Shown: positions 1-11,733 of the stretch, piece after piece
Layout of the letters: the number at the start of each line of letters is the position of its first letter
Numbering within the stretch: the first letter of the stretch is position 1
Source of the DNA: Linanthus parryae
Taxonomy: Eukaryota > Streptophyta > Magnoliopsida > Ericales > Polemoniaceae
DNA: 64,000 nt
Assembly: GCA_023055425.1 (NCBI GenBank)
Contig: JALGPY010000003.1
Span: 69,858,991 to 69,922,990, forward strand
Direction of reading: 5' to 3'
Notes under the pieces: generated by a model
What the model saw: only the letters and a program-made list of their open reading frames with translations
Databases searched by the model: none
What the model was told of the DNA's origin: nothing
Made by a program: the position numbers and the translations under genes

Positions 1-2078
1 CGAAAGCATACATACATACATAATAGGGAAACATGAACATACATAAGATTGTAAGAAACTTGAGGTTCGGTACAAACATCGGGAGGTAGGGTAACTCACC
101 TTGCGAGCTTAAACCATTCATTTTATATTTCTTAGTCCAAATTCGACCAACTTTAAGCACACGGGCATCAACTCCAACGTTACGTAAATAGCAAAGAAGG
201 CTACAAATCATACATATAAGCACTGATCAAGGAATCATTTCTAACATAGAATATAATCACTTGGCACAAAATCTTTTCAAACATAGCTCATGCTCAAATC
301 ACTTAGCTAAACGACACTAGACTTATGAATTGAAGATGAACTAACTTCTCACATATTCATATCTAGAATCTTGTACATGTTATTAGATGCATATGACATG
401 TCTAATGCGACACATAAATACAATATGACATATTATGAACTAAAAAGGAACTTACATAAACTAGTTTTAATAAACTTTATAAACTTCTAGATTATGCTCA
501 TAAGTAATGTGTAACTATCGCTAGTCTGGAAATTCATAGGTGGCTCAAACTAATTACTTAGGACCCAAAATTTTGACATAACTTAGATAAATAGTTTACT
601 GATAACATATAAAAATTTAAAAAAATATAAAAACTTTTAAGTATTTTTAAACTTTCAGAGTTGTTTAGGTGCAAAATAGAGGCTGAAAAGCGGTATTGGG
701 AATGAATTCATAAAATATTCATATGAACTCTAAAAATTACGAAATTTTAACTCGAAGTAAGTATCACCCCGGGAAACAACATATGCATAATTGGTAACAA
801 TTTGAGTAGAATAATCACATAAAATAGATGAAATACTTCTCTGGTCCGGGGTTGGACAGATTCGTAAAACAGCCCCTTGTATTTGAACGATTAAAAATTA
901 AATATAAGTATAATGTCTCTGAAAATTTTACTGTATAAATATCACATATAAATACACATTGTAATTTTTTCACAATTTTCAGAATTACGTAACTATTTTC
1001 TCAATTTCTTGAAAGTAAGCACAAAACATGAATTTATAATTTTCTATACTTCAAAATTTATTGCATGAAAGAATTGCTCTACCAAAATATGAAATTACAC
1101 CATCACAAGCTCTAAATCACATACATACCACTACTCAAAAAATATTCTTACATGAATCAAAGAGTTTTTACCCAACAAACTCACTTTTGCACATGCATGT
1201 ATGAAGATCATGAAGACGATGATGAAATCAAGAACATGGAATCATGAGTCCACCATGCTTTCATATAAATGAGATGATCAATTCTAAAATTTGTATTAAA
1301 AAGATGAATCACTATTATGCAACTAAGGATCAAGCACTTTTCATACCAAGAACATGAACTATCAACAAATTGAACATATAAAGAAGAAAATAGTGCTTAC
1401 TTATATCCCTTAAGATGAATTAGGGAATGATCATGGATTCTTGGAGGTTGGAAGAGCTTGGATTCTTGAACAAGATGAATAAAATGCTCCCCAATGCATA
1501 GTATAATATTGGACTAGAGTTTTTCATGATTTGAGAGGTTGAAAAGTGAGTTTTGGTGGTGTTTTGTGAGGGTCAACACCAAAATCAAGGAATAGCATTT
1601 GAGGTAAGAGGAGAGATCATGCATGGGTGTTCTTGATGAAGAAGATGCAAGGAAAAAGAATGAGAGACATGGAGAGTGATAGTGAGTGATTTGATGGGGG
1701 TATGAGTGGTATACATAGAGCCATACATGTAATGAGAGCACACAATATCATATTATAGTTGACCAGTATAGTGGATGAAGAATTGAGATGTTAAACAAAA
1801 TAGAAAGACATGCTATTTTGGGTAAATGATGCAAAATCAAAAAATTGAAATGTTAATGCATAAAAATTTGAAGTTTAGAACACAATTGCAAATTTACATA
1901 AAATTTGGGACAAACTAGAAATTTGATACTAACTAAAAGTTGGTACAAATAACATACTTAAAAACATTTTCTTTAAAATGTAACATACGTAATAAAATCT
2001 TAATCTTAACACACATATTTAGATGTTAATAATATCGCTTAACACATGAACATGAAACATAATTATGCGTGTTACTAC
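1..2078 (-). mobile_element. Diverged LTR of a Tekay/Del-like family, cut by window start
   Basis: Read on the minus strand this stretch starts TGTAGTAACACGC at 2078, close to the LTR start TGTAATACCACGT of the young element at 53,428-59,836. The best match lies around 1,500-1,720, where a segment with gagttttggtgg and a following run of gagag/atgag words parallels 55,810-55,960. The rest aligns only loosely. No coding region is visible and the far end is outside the window. Family assignment is inferred from these patches, so an unrelated AT-rich LTR remains possible. Confidence 0.45.
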
Positions 2079-2589
2079 AAAAAAACGAGCCTAGAGACAC
2101 AAATGCCACCCTCTGTCATCAAAGACGTAATTGACATGAAAGAAAAGGGCAGTTACGGCAAATCGATACTCCAATTTTGAACTATCCAGCGGCCGTTGAA
2201 ATGAGGAAAACAATGGCAAAATTGCTGAGTTGAGCCTACGTGTCTTTCGCCGGTAATTTCTTTTAGGTTAGGTAGGTAGAGGTAGAAAGAAAAGTTCATT
2301 TTTGACATTTAAAGACATATCACTCTGTCTCAACTCTTCTTCCCCATCTTGAATTTTTTACTCGTATCTGGGTTATTTTGACCAGGTGATTTTGGTAGCA
2401 AAATGATATGATTTTTCGATAAGTTTTTCACCGTTTTATAAAGAAAATTTTACATCACAACACCATGAAAAGTTATCCAAAAATTTCATCATTTTTCTTT
2501 CAATATTACCCGGTCAAAGTGACCCGGTAGTGAACGTTAGATAGGCAGGAAGAGCTAAGAGTCTGAGATAGAGTGGTAGTAGTTTAATT
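2079..2589. other. Unclassified segment, possibly a CACTA transposon end
   Basis: This 0.5-kb piece separates two long LTR remnants that face opposite ways. It begins TACTACAAAAAAACGAGCC (2,073-2,091 including the flank), one base from the usual CACTACAAAA terminus of plant CACTA transposons. I found no matching inverted terminus or 3-bp target duplication, so this is only a suggestion. No ORF of note is present. Confidence 0.3.
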
Positions 2590-4195
2590 GGTAATCTTCT
2601 TTTAATGTAAAATTATCTTTTATGTGTTAGATAGTAACTGGAAATTTTATTTTCACCCTACATCTTTTGGCTATAATTCTTTAGTCCCATCCTTCAACTC
2701 TTATGTTTGTTAATTGCAAAAAAAATCCTCTGCACCACTTTGGTCAACTAATATTTTAAAATTGAAAAACGCTCTTGACGTGCTTGTATTTCTATATATT
2801 ACTCCATGTCTTACATCAAAACACTCTTCACCATCAACACCTTCATCAACTCCCTCACTGCATCTCTTCCATTTTCATTTCTTTACTTCTTTTTGTCATC
2901 AAGAACACTCAAACAAACCATATTCTCTCTCCAAAAATTTCATTCCGGGTTTTGGGTGTTGACCTCACAAAAACACCATCAAAACTTCATTTTCTAGTCT
3001 CCCAAACATGAAAATCTTGAGTTCAAGCATAGTATCACCATGGAGCGGAGTACTTTCACCATTCTTCTCAAGTATATATGGCCAATTTCACTCTATTCCT
3101 CACCACTTCTTGAATCTTGGAATGAAGTTTCGTCTAGTCTTGAATTCATGCTTATATGTCCATTTTTAGCTAAGATTGATGAAATTTCATCTTAGATTCT
3201 TCAATTCCATGCTTTTTTCTTGATTCCATGGTTAAGTGCTTGACTTCAAAATATGGTATATCTCATGAAACTCACACTAGAACCCACATGCATATTGTTA
3301 ATGTCTTCTTTTTTGCATTTGTAGCTCAAGAGAGTTTTGATAACTTGTGTCAAGATCATGTAAAATTCTTATATCATGCTTAGAATGGTGTTATTTGGGT
3401 GAAAACTAAGTCTACTTAAATTGCATGTACCACTAGAACCACTCTTGTTAATTTTTGGAAAATTGGCATGTTGTTAGAATCTGGACAGTATGTAAAAAAC
3501 ATGAATTATCTTCAAATTTCGTCTCTTTGAAATTTTCAAATCTTGTATATTTAGAAACTAGAATCAGAGTTGGTCATTTTGAGGAAAACATTAATTCTAT
3601 AGCCTTTGTGGTTAGGGAGATAAGCTCATTCTAAGTTGCAGATTTTATGAAACTCTGTGTCAGGACCAGTTTTGGCATTTTGTTAAAAACTCCGTTTCTA
3701 GATACTTTTTTCATCCCATCTTTCTTGTGTTGAAAGTAGACACATTACTGATTTTGGAGAATATGGGCATTATTTCTCTGCTCCAAGTGCTAGTAATCAC
3801 CTTTCAAAGTTAAAAGTTTGTGCCAAACACTTCTCTGCACAACAGTGTTTGTTTATTTTGTAACTTGAGTTTTAAAATAGATATGCATAATTTTCTTGAT
3901 ATTTCTGAAAGTAGAGACATGTAGATTCATCCTAAATTTATTTCATGATTTTAGGAGATGTTGTGATATGGTAAATATGGATCTAAAGTCAGAGCTACAA
4001 ACCTCTCCAGAATTCAACTCTCTTATTTTTTTGAGAAGATAGAGTTCTTGCCTCTCCATGAATTATGTGTTACTTATTTGTGACATTGAACATCATTATA
4101 TGTCTATTAGTGACATTTAGAATCATGTGCATGTAGGACATGTACTCGACACGTGAGTATACCACTTGAAAATGGTTTTTATTCGGATAATAGGA
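2590..4195 (+). mobile_element. Tekay/Del-like long LTR, left part (interrupted by copia-1)
   Basis: This segment aligns in the same order with the reverse complement of the long LTR at 53,428-56,427. Matching patches include taatgtaaaattatctttta near 2,600, caaaacttcattttctag near 2,980, agagctacaa near 3,995 and taccacttgaaa near 4,160. The alignment stops near 4,195 and resumes at 32,388, on the far side of copia-1 and everything nested in it. The first few hundred bases of the LTR are missing or replaced at 2,079-2,589. The small reading frames at 2,714-3,011 lie within the LTR and show no protein family. Confidence 0.6.
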
Positions 4196-4229
4196 GATAG
4201 ATCATTATATGTCTAGTAGTGACATTTAG
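4092..4229 (+). repeat. 29-bp direct duplication at the copia-1 left junction
   Basis: The word atcattatatgtct(a/ag)tagtgacattta occurs at 4,092-4,120, where it fits the long LTR alignment, and again at 4,201-4,229, just before the copia-1 sequence. The second copy and the following bases to 4,305 do not fit the long LTR. This local duplication sits where a simple 5-bp target duplication would be expected. Confidence 0.6.
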
Positions 4230-4305
4230 TACGATACGTTAACTTAGATCATTCTCTATTAAATCATATTCAAGTTGTATCATTATGCCAATTTCATTTT
4301 TCATG

Positions 4306-4392
4306 CAATAAATAACAGTTATGGTGTAAAATTGACAGAAAAGTAAAACATAAAACCATGTTATGCACTATAACCTGTGGCTTTGATACCAT
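4306..4392 (-). other. PBS and leader stub on the outer side of the copia-1 3' LTR
   Basis: On the minus strand, directly after the LTR end, comes TGGTATCAAAGCCAC, a primer binding site of the initiator-tRNA-Met type. About 70 bp of leader follow, matching 30,893-30,978 next to the 5' LTR. A 3' LTR should be followed by host DNA, so this LTR has internal-type sequence on both sides. That fits a former tandem LTR-internal-LTR-internal array later truncated at about 4,306. Confidence 0.65.
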
Positions 4393-5787
4393 TGTAGGGT
4401 TTGATACGGATTACGCAGCGGAAATACAAAATAAGATTACGTTCAAAGCCCTCCATGAAACGTAGGACAAGTATCATAACGATGGTACGGGAAGAAACAA
4501 TGTGTACTTTGTTTGTCTGAAAAATCACTTTACGCAGAATGATATCCACGTCTCTACGAATATCCACACCTAGGATTTCTCCGGATCCTCCTAACGCCTT
4601 TGTGCTAGCTCACGTGAAGGAAGAAAAAATATAACGCAAAACGGAGAACAACGCCTGTTGTGACCGACGGCAGGGGCTCGCCGACGGCTACAGTTCGGCC
4701 CTAGTTGTCTTGCTCTCTCCTTTATTTTTTCTCTCACTCAATTTGGAATGGAACTTATGAGAAAATAAGATAGGAGTGCCCTTATATAGTTAATTACTCT
4801 TTATTAACTACATATTAGCCCCAATACTAATCATGTTCATACATGGATTAGTCCACTTTGCAAATTAGTCCTACTAAGTTTGCTTGTCGTTGCGTATTAA
4901 TCTTTTGATTTAATTAGTCCTACTAATTAATTCCCAAGTCCGGTTTAATCCATAGGCTGTGTGACCCTATAGGTTTCTACTTAGTTGGTAGTAACAATTA
5001 CTAACATAGAGCGGTATCAAGAAATACATCTATGTCTCCTAACTAATAGAAATAGTAAGTGATCCCACAAACCTTTGTGACCAATGTTACCGTATTGTAT
5101 GATCCCTTTTTCTGCATATCCCTATTGGACATAAGACATACATGTCACACTCGTATATCCACTTTATAGTTTCTCGATCCTAAGAATAGTCTTATCCATG
5201 CAGATAACATCAATATCCCATATTGATTTATTTGAGGCTGTTCAGACATTCTATAAGCACTAATCCTCGAGTGTCCGTGGATATTTTCTCCCATTATGTT
5301 GGAGGGACAAGTCCTCTCTACATCACTACCAACTCTAAGCTTGCTTCCTATCATGCCCGAAAACTATCTTTATAGTTACCTGGTTAAGGCCCAAAGTTTG
5401 ATAATATAAAAGCATGATATTTCACAACGAGAGTATCTAGTGACTTCAACTTTATGGACCACAGTACCATTGTAACTACGAGAAGCGCTTGTGACTTTTG
5501 TATAACTTGTATGTAGCCTTCTCGTGGTGGGTCATTCCAGTATGCCATTAACCCTAATGCATACCCATGTGATAGACTTGATATCTCCATATCAATCTAC
5601 CCACATACTAGTCTATAATTGATCCTCATATTAATCAATATAAACAACTAGGAATATTTAATATAAACAACAATTGTAATCTAAGGACTTTATGATATTA
5701 AATATCTCTTGAAATAATACAATAATTATTCTAGCCAAAATAATGTTCATACGAAATAAGATTGCCTCTAGTGCATCTATTCCAACA
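4393..5787 (-). mobile_element. Copia-1 3' LTR
   Basis: It runs TGTTGGAATAGATGC... to ...ACCCTACA on the minus strand, about 1,395 bp with TG/CA ends. The upstream side carries the polypurine tract GTGCAAGTGGGAGAC at 5,788-5,802. A TATA-like ACTATATAAG lies on the minus strand at 4,791-4,800. It pairs along its full length with 30,979-32,387. Small reading frames inside it are not genes. Confidence 0.85.
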
Positions 5788-5802
5788 GTCTCCCACTTGC
5801 AC
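5788..5802 (-). promoter_or_regulatory. Copia-1 polypurine tract
   Basis: On the minus strand GTGCAAGTGGGAGAC abuts the LTR start TGTTGGAATA. This is the expected place and composition for plus-strand DNA priming in a Ty1-copia element. Confidence 0.75.
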
Positions 5803-5928
5803 TAGAGCAAATCTGGTATGCCTATAGATGTAGTGTGCCCTTCATGCCTCCGCTGAACAAGCGGCTTTGTAAGTGGATCTGACATATTTTCATCTGTAGG
5901 AATCTTGCATAACTTCACATCTCATCTA

Positions 5929-6264
5929 TCAATGACCTCTCAAAATAAAATGGAATTTTATGAGTACGTGCTTCGATTTCTGGTGTGACCTGGGTTCATT
6001 GGATTGTGCGATCACCCCAGTATTGTCGCAATACAACTCAAATGCCTCCACAATACTAGGAACCACACCAAGCTCAGTAATGAACTTCCTAATCAAAACA
6101 ACCTCCTTTGCTGCACCTGATGCATCAATGTACTGAGCCCCCGTTGTAGAATCAGCAACCTTCTCTTTCTTGGAACTTTTCCAGCTCACAGCTTCTCCAT
6201 TCAAGCAAAACAAGAATCCCGACAGACGATCTGAAATCATATATGTCGGTTTGGATGCTTGCAT
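5929..6264 (-). pseudogene. Copia-1 RNase H domain (degenerate)
   Basis: This is the C-terminal RNase H of the copia-type polyprotein, which removes RNA template during reverse transcription. Recognisable blocks include SGFLFCLNGEAVSWKSSKKE, ADSTTGAQYIDAS, IRKFITELGVVPSIV, LYCDNTG and EPRSHQKSKH. In this family the second block usually reads STTEAEYIA; here the acidic E of EAEY is Q (GAQY), which removes a catalytic residue, while the D of CDN is kept. The frame is cut off from the RT upstream by stops. It ends about 130 bp before the polypurine tract, as expected. Confidence 0.85.
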
Positions 6265-6385
6265 TAGTGTAACCCTTTAAACTTAGCTCTTACTCCCTTC
6301 CATTTATTGAGAATACATCCTTAGTTCTTCTCAAGTACTTAAGGATATTCTTGATAGCCATCTAGTGACTCTCACCCAGATTTGA

Positions 6386-7265
6386 CTAGTATCTTCTTGT
6401 CATACTCAATGCGTATGACACATCTGGCCTAGTACATAAAATGGCGTACATGATAGATCCTATGGCCGAAGCATACTGACTCCTACTCATGCGGTTCTTC
6501 TCAATCTCATTGGAAGCACAATCATCCTTCGAAAGGGTGATCCCATGTGACATGGGCAAGAATCCTCTCTTGGATTCTTGCATGTTGAACCGTTTCAACA
6601 CCTTGTGTATATACGCACTTTCACTTAGGCCAAGCAGCTTCCTCGATCTATCCCTAAGATTTTGATACCAAGTATATAAGCTGCATCCCCTGAGTCCTTC
6701 ATTGAGAAACACTTTACTATCCAATCTTTAACAGATTCAAGGTGGAATGTCGTTTCCAATGAGTAGTATATCATCCACGTGCGAGACTAGAAACACAACA
6801 GAGCTCCCAATGTATCATCAAAATGTTGATTCCAACTCCTAGAAGCTTGCTTCAACCCATAAATGTATTGCTGCAACTTACATACTTTATGGGCAAGCTC
6901 TGGATCTTCAAAACCCTCTGGTTGTGTCATGCACACATCCTCAAGGAGGTTTCCATACAGAATATCTGTTTTGACATCCATCTGCCAAATCTCAAGGAAG
7001 TCAAGCACTTAACCATGGTTTCTCATAATCGTAGTATGGAAACAGATTTTCAGTATGGATACGCTGCAATACCAAGTAAGATTCGAATGGGAATGGTCAT
7101 CGTGACTGGGGAAATTTTTTCATCGTAGTCAATACCATGAATATGTCCGATTCCTTTTCCCACCAATCGGACCTTATAGGCAATCACATTTCCATCCATG
7201 TCAGTCTTCTTCTTGAAGACCCACTTGCACTCTATGGGTTGAGCCCCCTGGGGTGGTTCCACCAA
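6386..7265 (-). pseudogene. Copia-1 reverse transcriptase (degenerate)
   Basis: This is a Ty1-copia reverse transcriptase in broken frames. From its N-terminal end it shows ECKWVFKKKTDMDGNV, YKVRLVGKG, MDVKTDILYGNL, then MTQPEGFEDP and YGLKQASRSWNQHFD. The active-site region lies near 6,765-6,785 and reads HVDDILLIGND, where the usual motif is YVDD; the two aspartates remain. It continues with KRFNMQESKRGFLPMSHG and a motif like CTRPDVSYA. Frames change at about 7,010-7,050 and 6,725-6,787. It lies between integrase and RNase H, in Ty1-copia order. It is not expected to make active enzyme. Confidence 0.88.
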
Positions 7266-7677
7266 AGTTCATACTTTGTTGGTAGACATGGATTTAATTT
7301 AGGATCTCATGGCCTCAAGCCACTTTTGAGATTCTGCCTCTTTCATGGCCTCTCCATAGGTAGTAGGCTCATCATCCATGGGCAGTGCGTCACCCGGCTC
7401 AGTGACGATAAGTCCATACCTCTCTGGCTCTTGACGCACACTACTCGACCTACGGAGTTCTTGTGTTACCTCAATGGGTTCCTCCATAATCTTGCGGTTC
7501 CTCTTCATGTTCCATAGTAGGATCATTGATTTGTGGTTCTTGAATGTCTTCAAGTTCTACTGTCCTCCCACTTGCTTCATTAGATAAAAAAACTTTTTCC
7601 AGAAATACGCCGCTCCGGGAAACAAAAAATTCTTTCTCAGTTGGATTGTAGAAGTAATATCCCTTCGTTTCCTTAGG

Positions 7678-8608
7678 TTATCCCACAAACTTACACTTAT
7701 CCGACTCTGGTCCGAGCATGTGTATTTGTAAGAGATTTACATAGACTTTGCAACCCCAAATCCACATAAAAGACACTGTGGGACGCCTCCCACTCCACAT
7801 CTCGTATGGAGTCTTCATGACTGATTTGGATGGAACACGGTTAAGGGTAAAATCTGCACATAAAAGAGCATGTCCCCAAAACGATAATGGAAGATCAGTT
7901 TGACACATCATAGATAAAACCATATCCAATATGGTGCAATTTCTCCTGTTGGACACGCCATTCCACTGTGGCGTTCCGGGTTGAGTGAGTTGGGATATGA
8001 TCTCACACTCTCTAAGATAGTTTTCAAACTCTTGGCTCACGCATTCTCCTCCAGGATCCGATCGTAGAGCCTTAATACTCTTGCCAAGTTTCTTCTCCAC
8101 TTCATTTTTGAAATCTTTGAACTTTTCAAGGATTCAGATTTGGCCTTCATAAGGTACACAAAATCCATATCTAGTGAGATAATAAGTAAATGTAATGAAA
8201 TAAAGATAATCACCTCTGGCAGGCGTGGGAAACGGTTCACACACATCAGTATGTATGAGTGCCAATAACTCACTAGTCCTCTCCCCTTTCTTCTTAAAAG
8301 GGGAATTTGTCATTTTTCCTAATAAACAAGCCTCACATGTCTCATATGATGCATAATCAAATGAGGTTAGTAATCCATCCATTTGGAGTCTAGAGACGCG
8401 GTTTTCGTTTACATGGCATAAAAGACGATGCCAAAGTAAGATTTAAATCATAAGTTTTAATCCTTTTTGTATTAATGTTATACACGGAGTTATCTAGATC
8501 AAGGATATGTAATCCATTAGACAATAAAGCATTACAATAATTCAAACCATCAAAATAAATGGAGCAACATTTGACCTTTATTCTAATAGAAAAACCTTTC
8601 TTGTCCAA
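7678..8608 (-). pseudogene. Copia-1 integrase with GAG-pre-integrase domain (degenerate)
   Basis: The GAG-pre-integrase part includes CEACLLGKMTNSPFKKKGER near 8,300 and runs into the integrase core. The first catalytic Asp is in HTDVCEP and the second in LRSDPGGE (usually RSDRGGE). The third acidic residue normally sits in GVSERRNRT, but here the text reads GVSNRRNCT, so the DDE triad is broken. The segment ends with NRVPSKSV, TPYEMWSGRRP and WGCKVYV, typical of this family. A frameshift near 8,100-8,134 splits the core into two frames. Confidence 0.87.
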
Positions 8609-8639
8609 ATAATGTTTCTACTCATAGCAGGCACAAAAT

Positions 8640-8835
8640 AACAATGGCATAATTCTAAGATAATTCCCGAAGGTAAAGATAACTCATAAACGCCTACGGC
8701 TAATGCAGCAACTCCTGCTCCGTTCCCCATACGCAATTCTATCTCCCCTTCAGCCAGTCATCTGCTTCTCTTTAGATCCTGCAAATTTCGACAAATGTGA
8801 GATCCACATCCAGTATCCAATACCCAAGATGAAGA
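8640..8835 (-). pseudogene. Copia-1 aspartic protease (degenerate)
   Basis: Minus-strand translation around 8,790-8,820 gives LDTGCGSHICRNLQDL, the DTG active-site segment of copia proteases. It is followed by a text with IELRMGNGAGVAALAVG and SLPSGIILELCHCYFVP. One in-frame stop lies in the R-L-A-E-G stretch shortly after the active site. It sits between the zinc knuckle and the integrase, as expected. Confidence 0.75.
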
Positions 8836-8889
8836 TAAAAGCAGATTGACATCTCTAACAAAAATACCTGGTGGTGGAGGAATCACTAT

Positions 8890-9674
8890 TCCAAGCCTCT
8901 TATCTTACAGATATTTTGGGCAGTTCTTTTTCCAGTGACCGGGCTGACTACAGTAGTAACACTCACCCTTAGTCACGCCCCAAAGGGATTCAAGGAAGTT
9001 TCATTGGATTTTGAAATTTCTTTGCTCTTCCCTTTATTGACCTTCATTATGGACTTGCCTTTCCCTTTCTTGACGCTCTATTCTGCTTTCCTCAACATAT
9101 TGAGAAAATCTGGCAGAGGCTTACTGATCTCATTCATGTTATAGTTAATGATAAACTGGCTATAACTATCATGCAACGATTGAAAGATGAGATAAGTGGC
9201 CAACCCTTGACCCAGCGGAAACCCCGACACGTGGGAATCTTTACGTATTCGATCATGCACAGTACATGAGGCCCCACCGGGTTTCCCTTTGACAGATGAC
9301 ACTTGAACAGTGCCTTTGATACGTCATAGCGCTCATTCCTTGGCTGCTTTTGAAAGAGTTTCCTGAAATGTATGATCACATCATAAACCTCCGTGTTCTC
9401 ATGTTTCTTCTGAAGCTCGGAGTTTATGGTGCAAAGAATCAGACAAGTCACATCATTAGGATCGTCAAAAATCTTCTGATGTACCTTGGTGGAGGCAGCA
9501 ATATTATTTTCAAGCCCTTCAGGAACCGGATCCTCTAGAATGTACTATTTCTTTTCTTGCTTGAGAACAATTCTCAAGTTTCTGTACTGGTCCATAAAAT
9601 TAATTTAAGAAAGCTTGTCCTTCTCAAGGACTGATTTTAGAGATTGTGATGAAGTCGATGGATTGTTTGCCATT
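8890..9674 (-). pseudogene. Copia-1 Gag with zinc knuckle (degenerate)
   Basis: The frame begins near 9,674 with MANNPSTSSQSLKSVLEKDK and runs into a stop after LS. It then goes on as NFMDQYRNLRIVLKQEKK, another stop, and LEDPVPEGLENN, which is the copia Gag N-terminus. A CX2CX4HX4C zinc knuckle is intact near 8,900-8,950 (CYYCSQPGHWKKNC), followed by a stop after PKYL. Intermediate parts (9,078-9,451) are in shifted frames. Gag would form the virus-like particle; here it is dead. Confidence 0.8.
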
Positions 9675-10814
9675 GAAATTATACAAATTGAGAAATACAC
9701 AAATTTTAGTATATTGTAAACAAATGACTACATTTAATAATGGCTAGATTATTAAACATAGTTCGCACTATTTTTCTTGGATTAATAGCCCTCACCATTA
9801 ATGCGGAAAATATCATGTATATTTTCTAGTGGGCCAAGATCCATATTTCACATTTTCTTGAGCTTTCTTTGGAAAGTCACCCAAGAATTTGTTATTTAAG
9901 TAGGAAACAATTTCCAATTACATCATATGCAATTCTTTGTTCAATTGGCAAATAACTCCTCATTTATCTATCCTATAGATAATCCCAATTGCCTTGCCTC
10001 TAGGCTTTCAAAACTATTAAAATAGCCTAGTTGTGTAAAACCACTTACTTCAGCAGTTGCACATTACTTGCTTGTGCCATCGCGTCATCTTAAATAATCA
10101 AATTGCCTTGCTTTGGAAAGCCCGAATTTAATAAATTATAGTTTTGACGAGTGTTAAGTCACGAGAAGGAAAGAACACATTATTTAAATTGAGGGAATCT
10201 TTTAATTTTAATTATTTTGTCGATCCATATCAACTGATCTACTTATTTGGATTGGGATAATCCAAAGTAAAAGTTCCGGGTTTTAATTATTATATTGTTA
10301 AAATTTGCATACATCAACCACACACGAAAAATAAAATAACAAGACAATAAATAAATAACCGCAAAAAATAAAATAAACGTGATCTGGATGTGGCCTCCTA
10401 AAAGTAAAATATTCCCAAGCCAATGAGAATATTTATAAGCCCTTAAAAATAGCAAGGTCATCTCCATGTTCTTCCATCTTTTAGTCCATGCGCCATAGCT
10501 TGTAGAATGTCGCCAATTGTGGTTTCTTCAATCTTTAATCTTCTTCTCCATATCTTGGCTATCATCGAACTATCTAGTACTAGCTAGCATCTATACTAAA
10601 TAGAGAGAGACACAAGTTGAGGAAAAGACGACATGCATGCCGTAAAACTTAATTAATGTAATTAATTACAATAAAAACAAATTACAAAAATTAACATCCA
10701 CAACATCCACATCTAAGGCCACATCCAATCACCATGGAAAAGAACATAATACATTTAAAATCCAATTTTAACGCGGTTGGTAAATTTTAAGTTGAATTTG
10801 GATTTTCTAGGGTC
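9675..10814 (-). other. Copia-1 untranslated leader, gag-proximal part
   Basis: This is AT-rich non-coding sequence between the copia-1 gag start and the copia-2 insertion. It continues, after the nested block, at 30,699-30,978 up to the PBS. No ORF or RNA gene is seen. Confidence 0.6.
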
Positions 10815-10819
10815 AAAAC
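10815..10819. repeat. Target-site duplication AAAAC, left copy (copia-2)
   Basis: AAAAC stands directly before the LTR end at 10,820 and again directly after the other LTR at 30,694-30,698. It is a perfect 5-bp duplication, which fixes both ends of copia-2 as a single insertion. Confidence 0.85.
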
Positions 10820-11733
10820 TGAATGACAATAATGTAGGCAGCAATACAAGATCAATAATCTAGAAGGGAGGGGGGGTTGAATAGAGTATTACAACTTTTG
10901 CCAAAAGAGTTGTTTCAAAGAAGTTTGTAGAAAACAGTGAGTATTTCAAGGCCTTGAAATGAATTCTAATTCCTTGGAATCAAAACAATAGTGAAAGTTT
11001 GCTGATAGTTTTCAAGGCATTGAAATGGGTTTCAAGTCCTTGAACTGAATTCCTGTTTTGAGCAGTAAATAGTGAAGTAAAGAACAATAATTAGAATGAA
11101 AAGACACAAGGATTTATAGATTTCAGTCCATTTGGACCTATGTCTCTACCTGAGGGACTTGATCCCTGCACGATTTTCAACTCGATTTTTATTAATCAAA
11201 AGCTAGGCCCCAGATCTCAAGCACAAAGAGTTCCTTTACTCTGTTAAAGCTTGTGGTTCAAACTAACCTGTCTAGTACCTTCTCTAGCTAACTGATTCAA
11301 CAAAAAATTCTATTATTCACTTGAACAACTCACGAGAATAATATGTGAGAAGTATTATCAAAATAATGGGCAAATAAAGTACAAGAAGAAGTGTGCTGAG
11401 AACTAGTAAAGCAGTTGAATGTGCAGTGATCTTCCGATGAATGGATTGAGTGAAATGTCTCATTCCTTGTTTCTTGTCAATCCTTGAGAGTGTTCTGTGT
11501 CTATGCAATCGTTCTCTATTTATTTCTCAATAATTTACTCTCTTATGTTGCTAGTTTGAAATGCAGATCTTCAAGATCTTCTGGAACAGATTTTCCTAAA
11601 ATCAAGCAACAGATCTTTGGCTTCTTTAACATCTCTTCCAAATGGCTAGTTTCTTAGTATCTTGAAAGGAACTGACTTGATCTTGTAGATGAGTATGTTA
11701 GTAAGGTCAAGGCAGGTTTGCACAAGCACATAT
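10820..11733 (-). mobile_element. Copia-2 3' LTR, downstream part
   Basis: It matches 29,458-30,370 of the 5' LTR. It includes the G-rich run at 10,866-10,877 and paired palindromes tttcaaggccttgaaat (10,946-10,962) and ttttcaaggcattgaaatg. It is interrupted after 11,733 by the Athila-like insertion and resumes at 21,429. Confidence 0.88.
11729..11733. repeat. Target-site duplication CATAT, left copy
   Basis: CATAT precedes the Athila-like element here and follows it at 21,424-21,428. The uninterrupted copia-2 LTR reads gcacaagcacaaaatcaattt at the same place, so the insertion site is confirmed by the sister LTR. Confidence 0.88.

Noticed and set aside
2714..3011. Three overlapping plus-strand frames
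   Set aside because: They lie in the LTR segment aligned with 55,700-56,030 and reflect pyrimidine-rich sequence.
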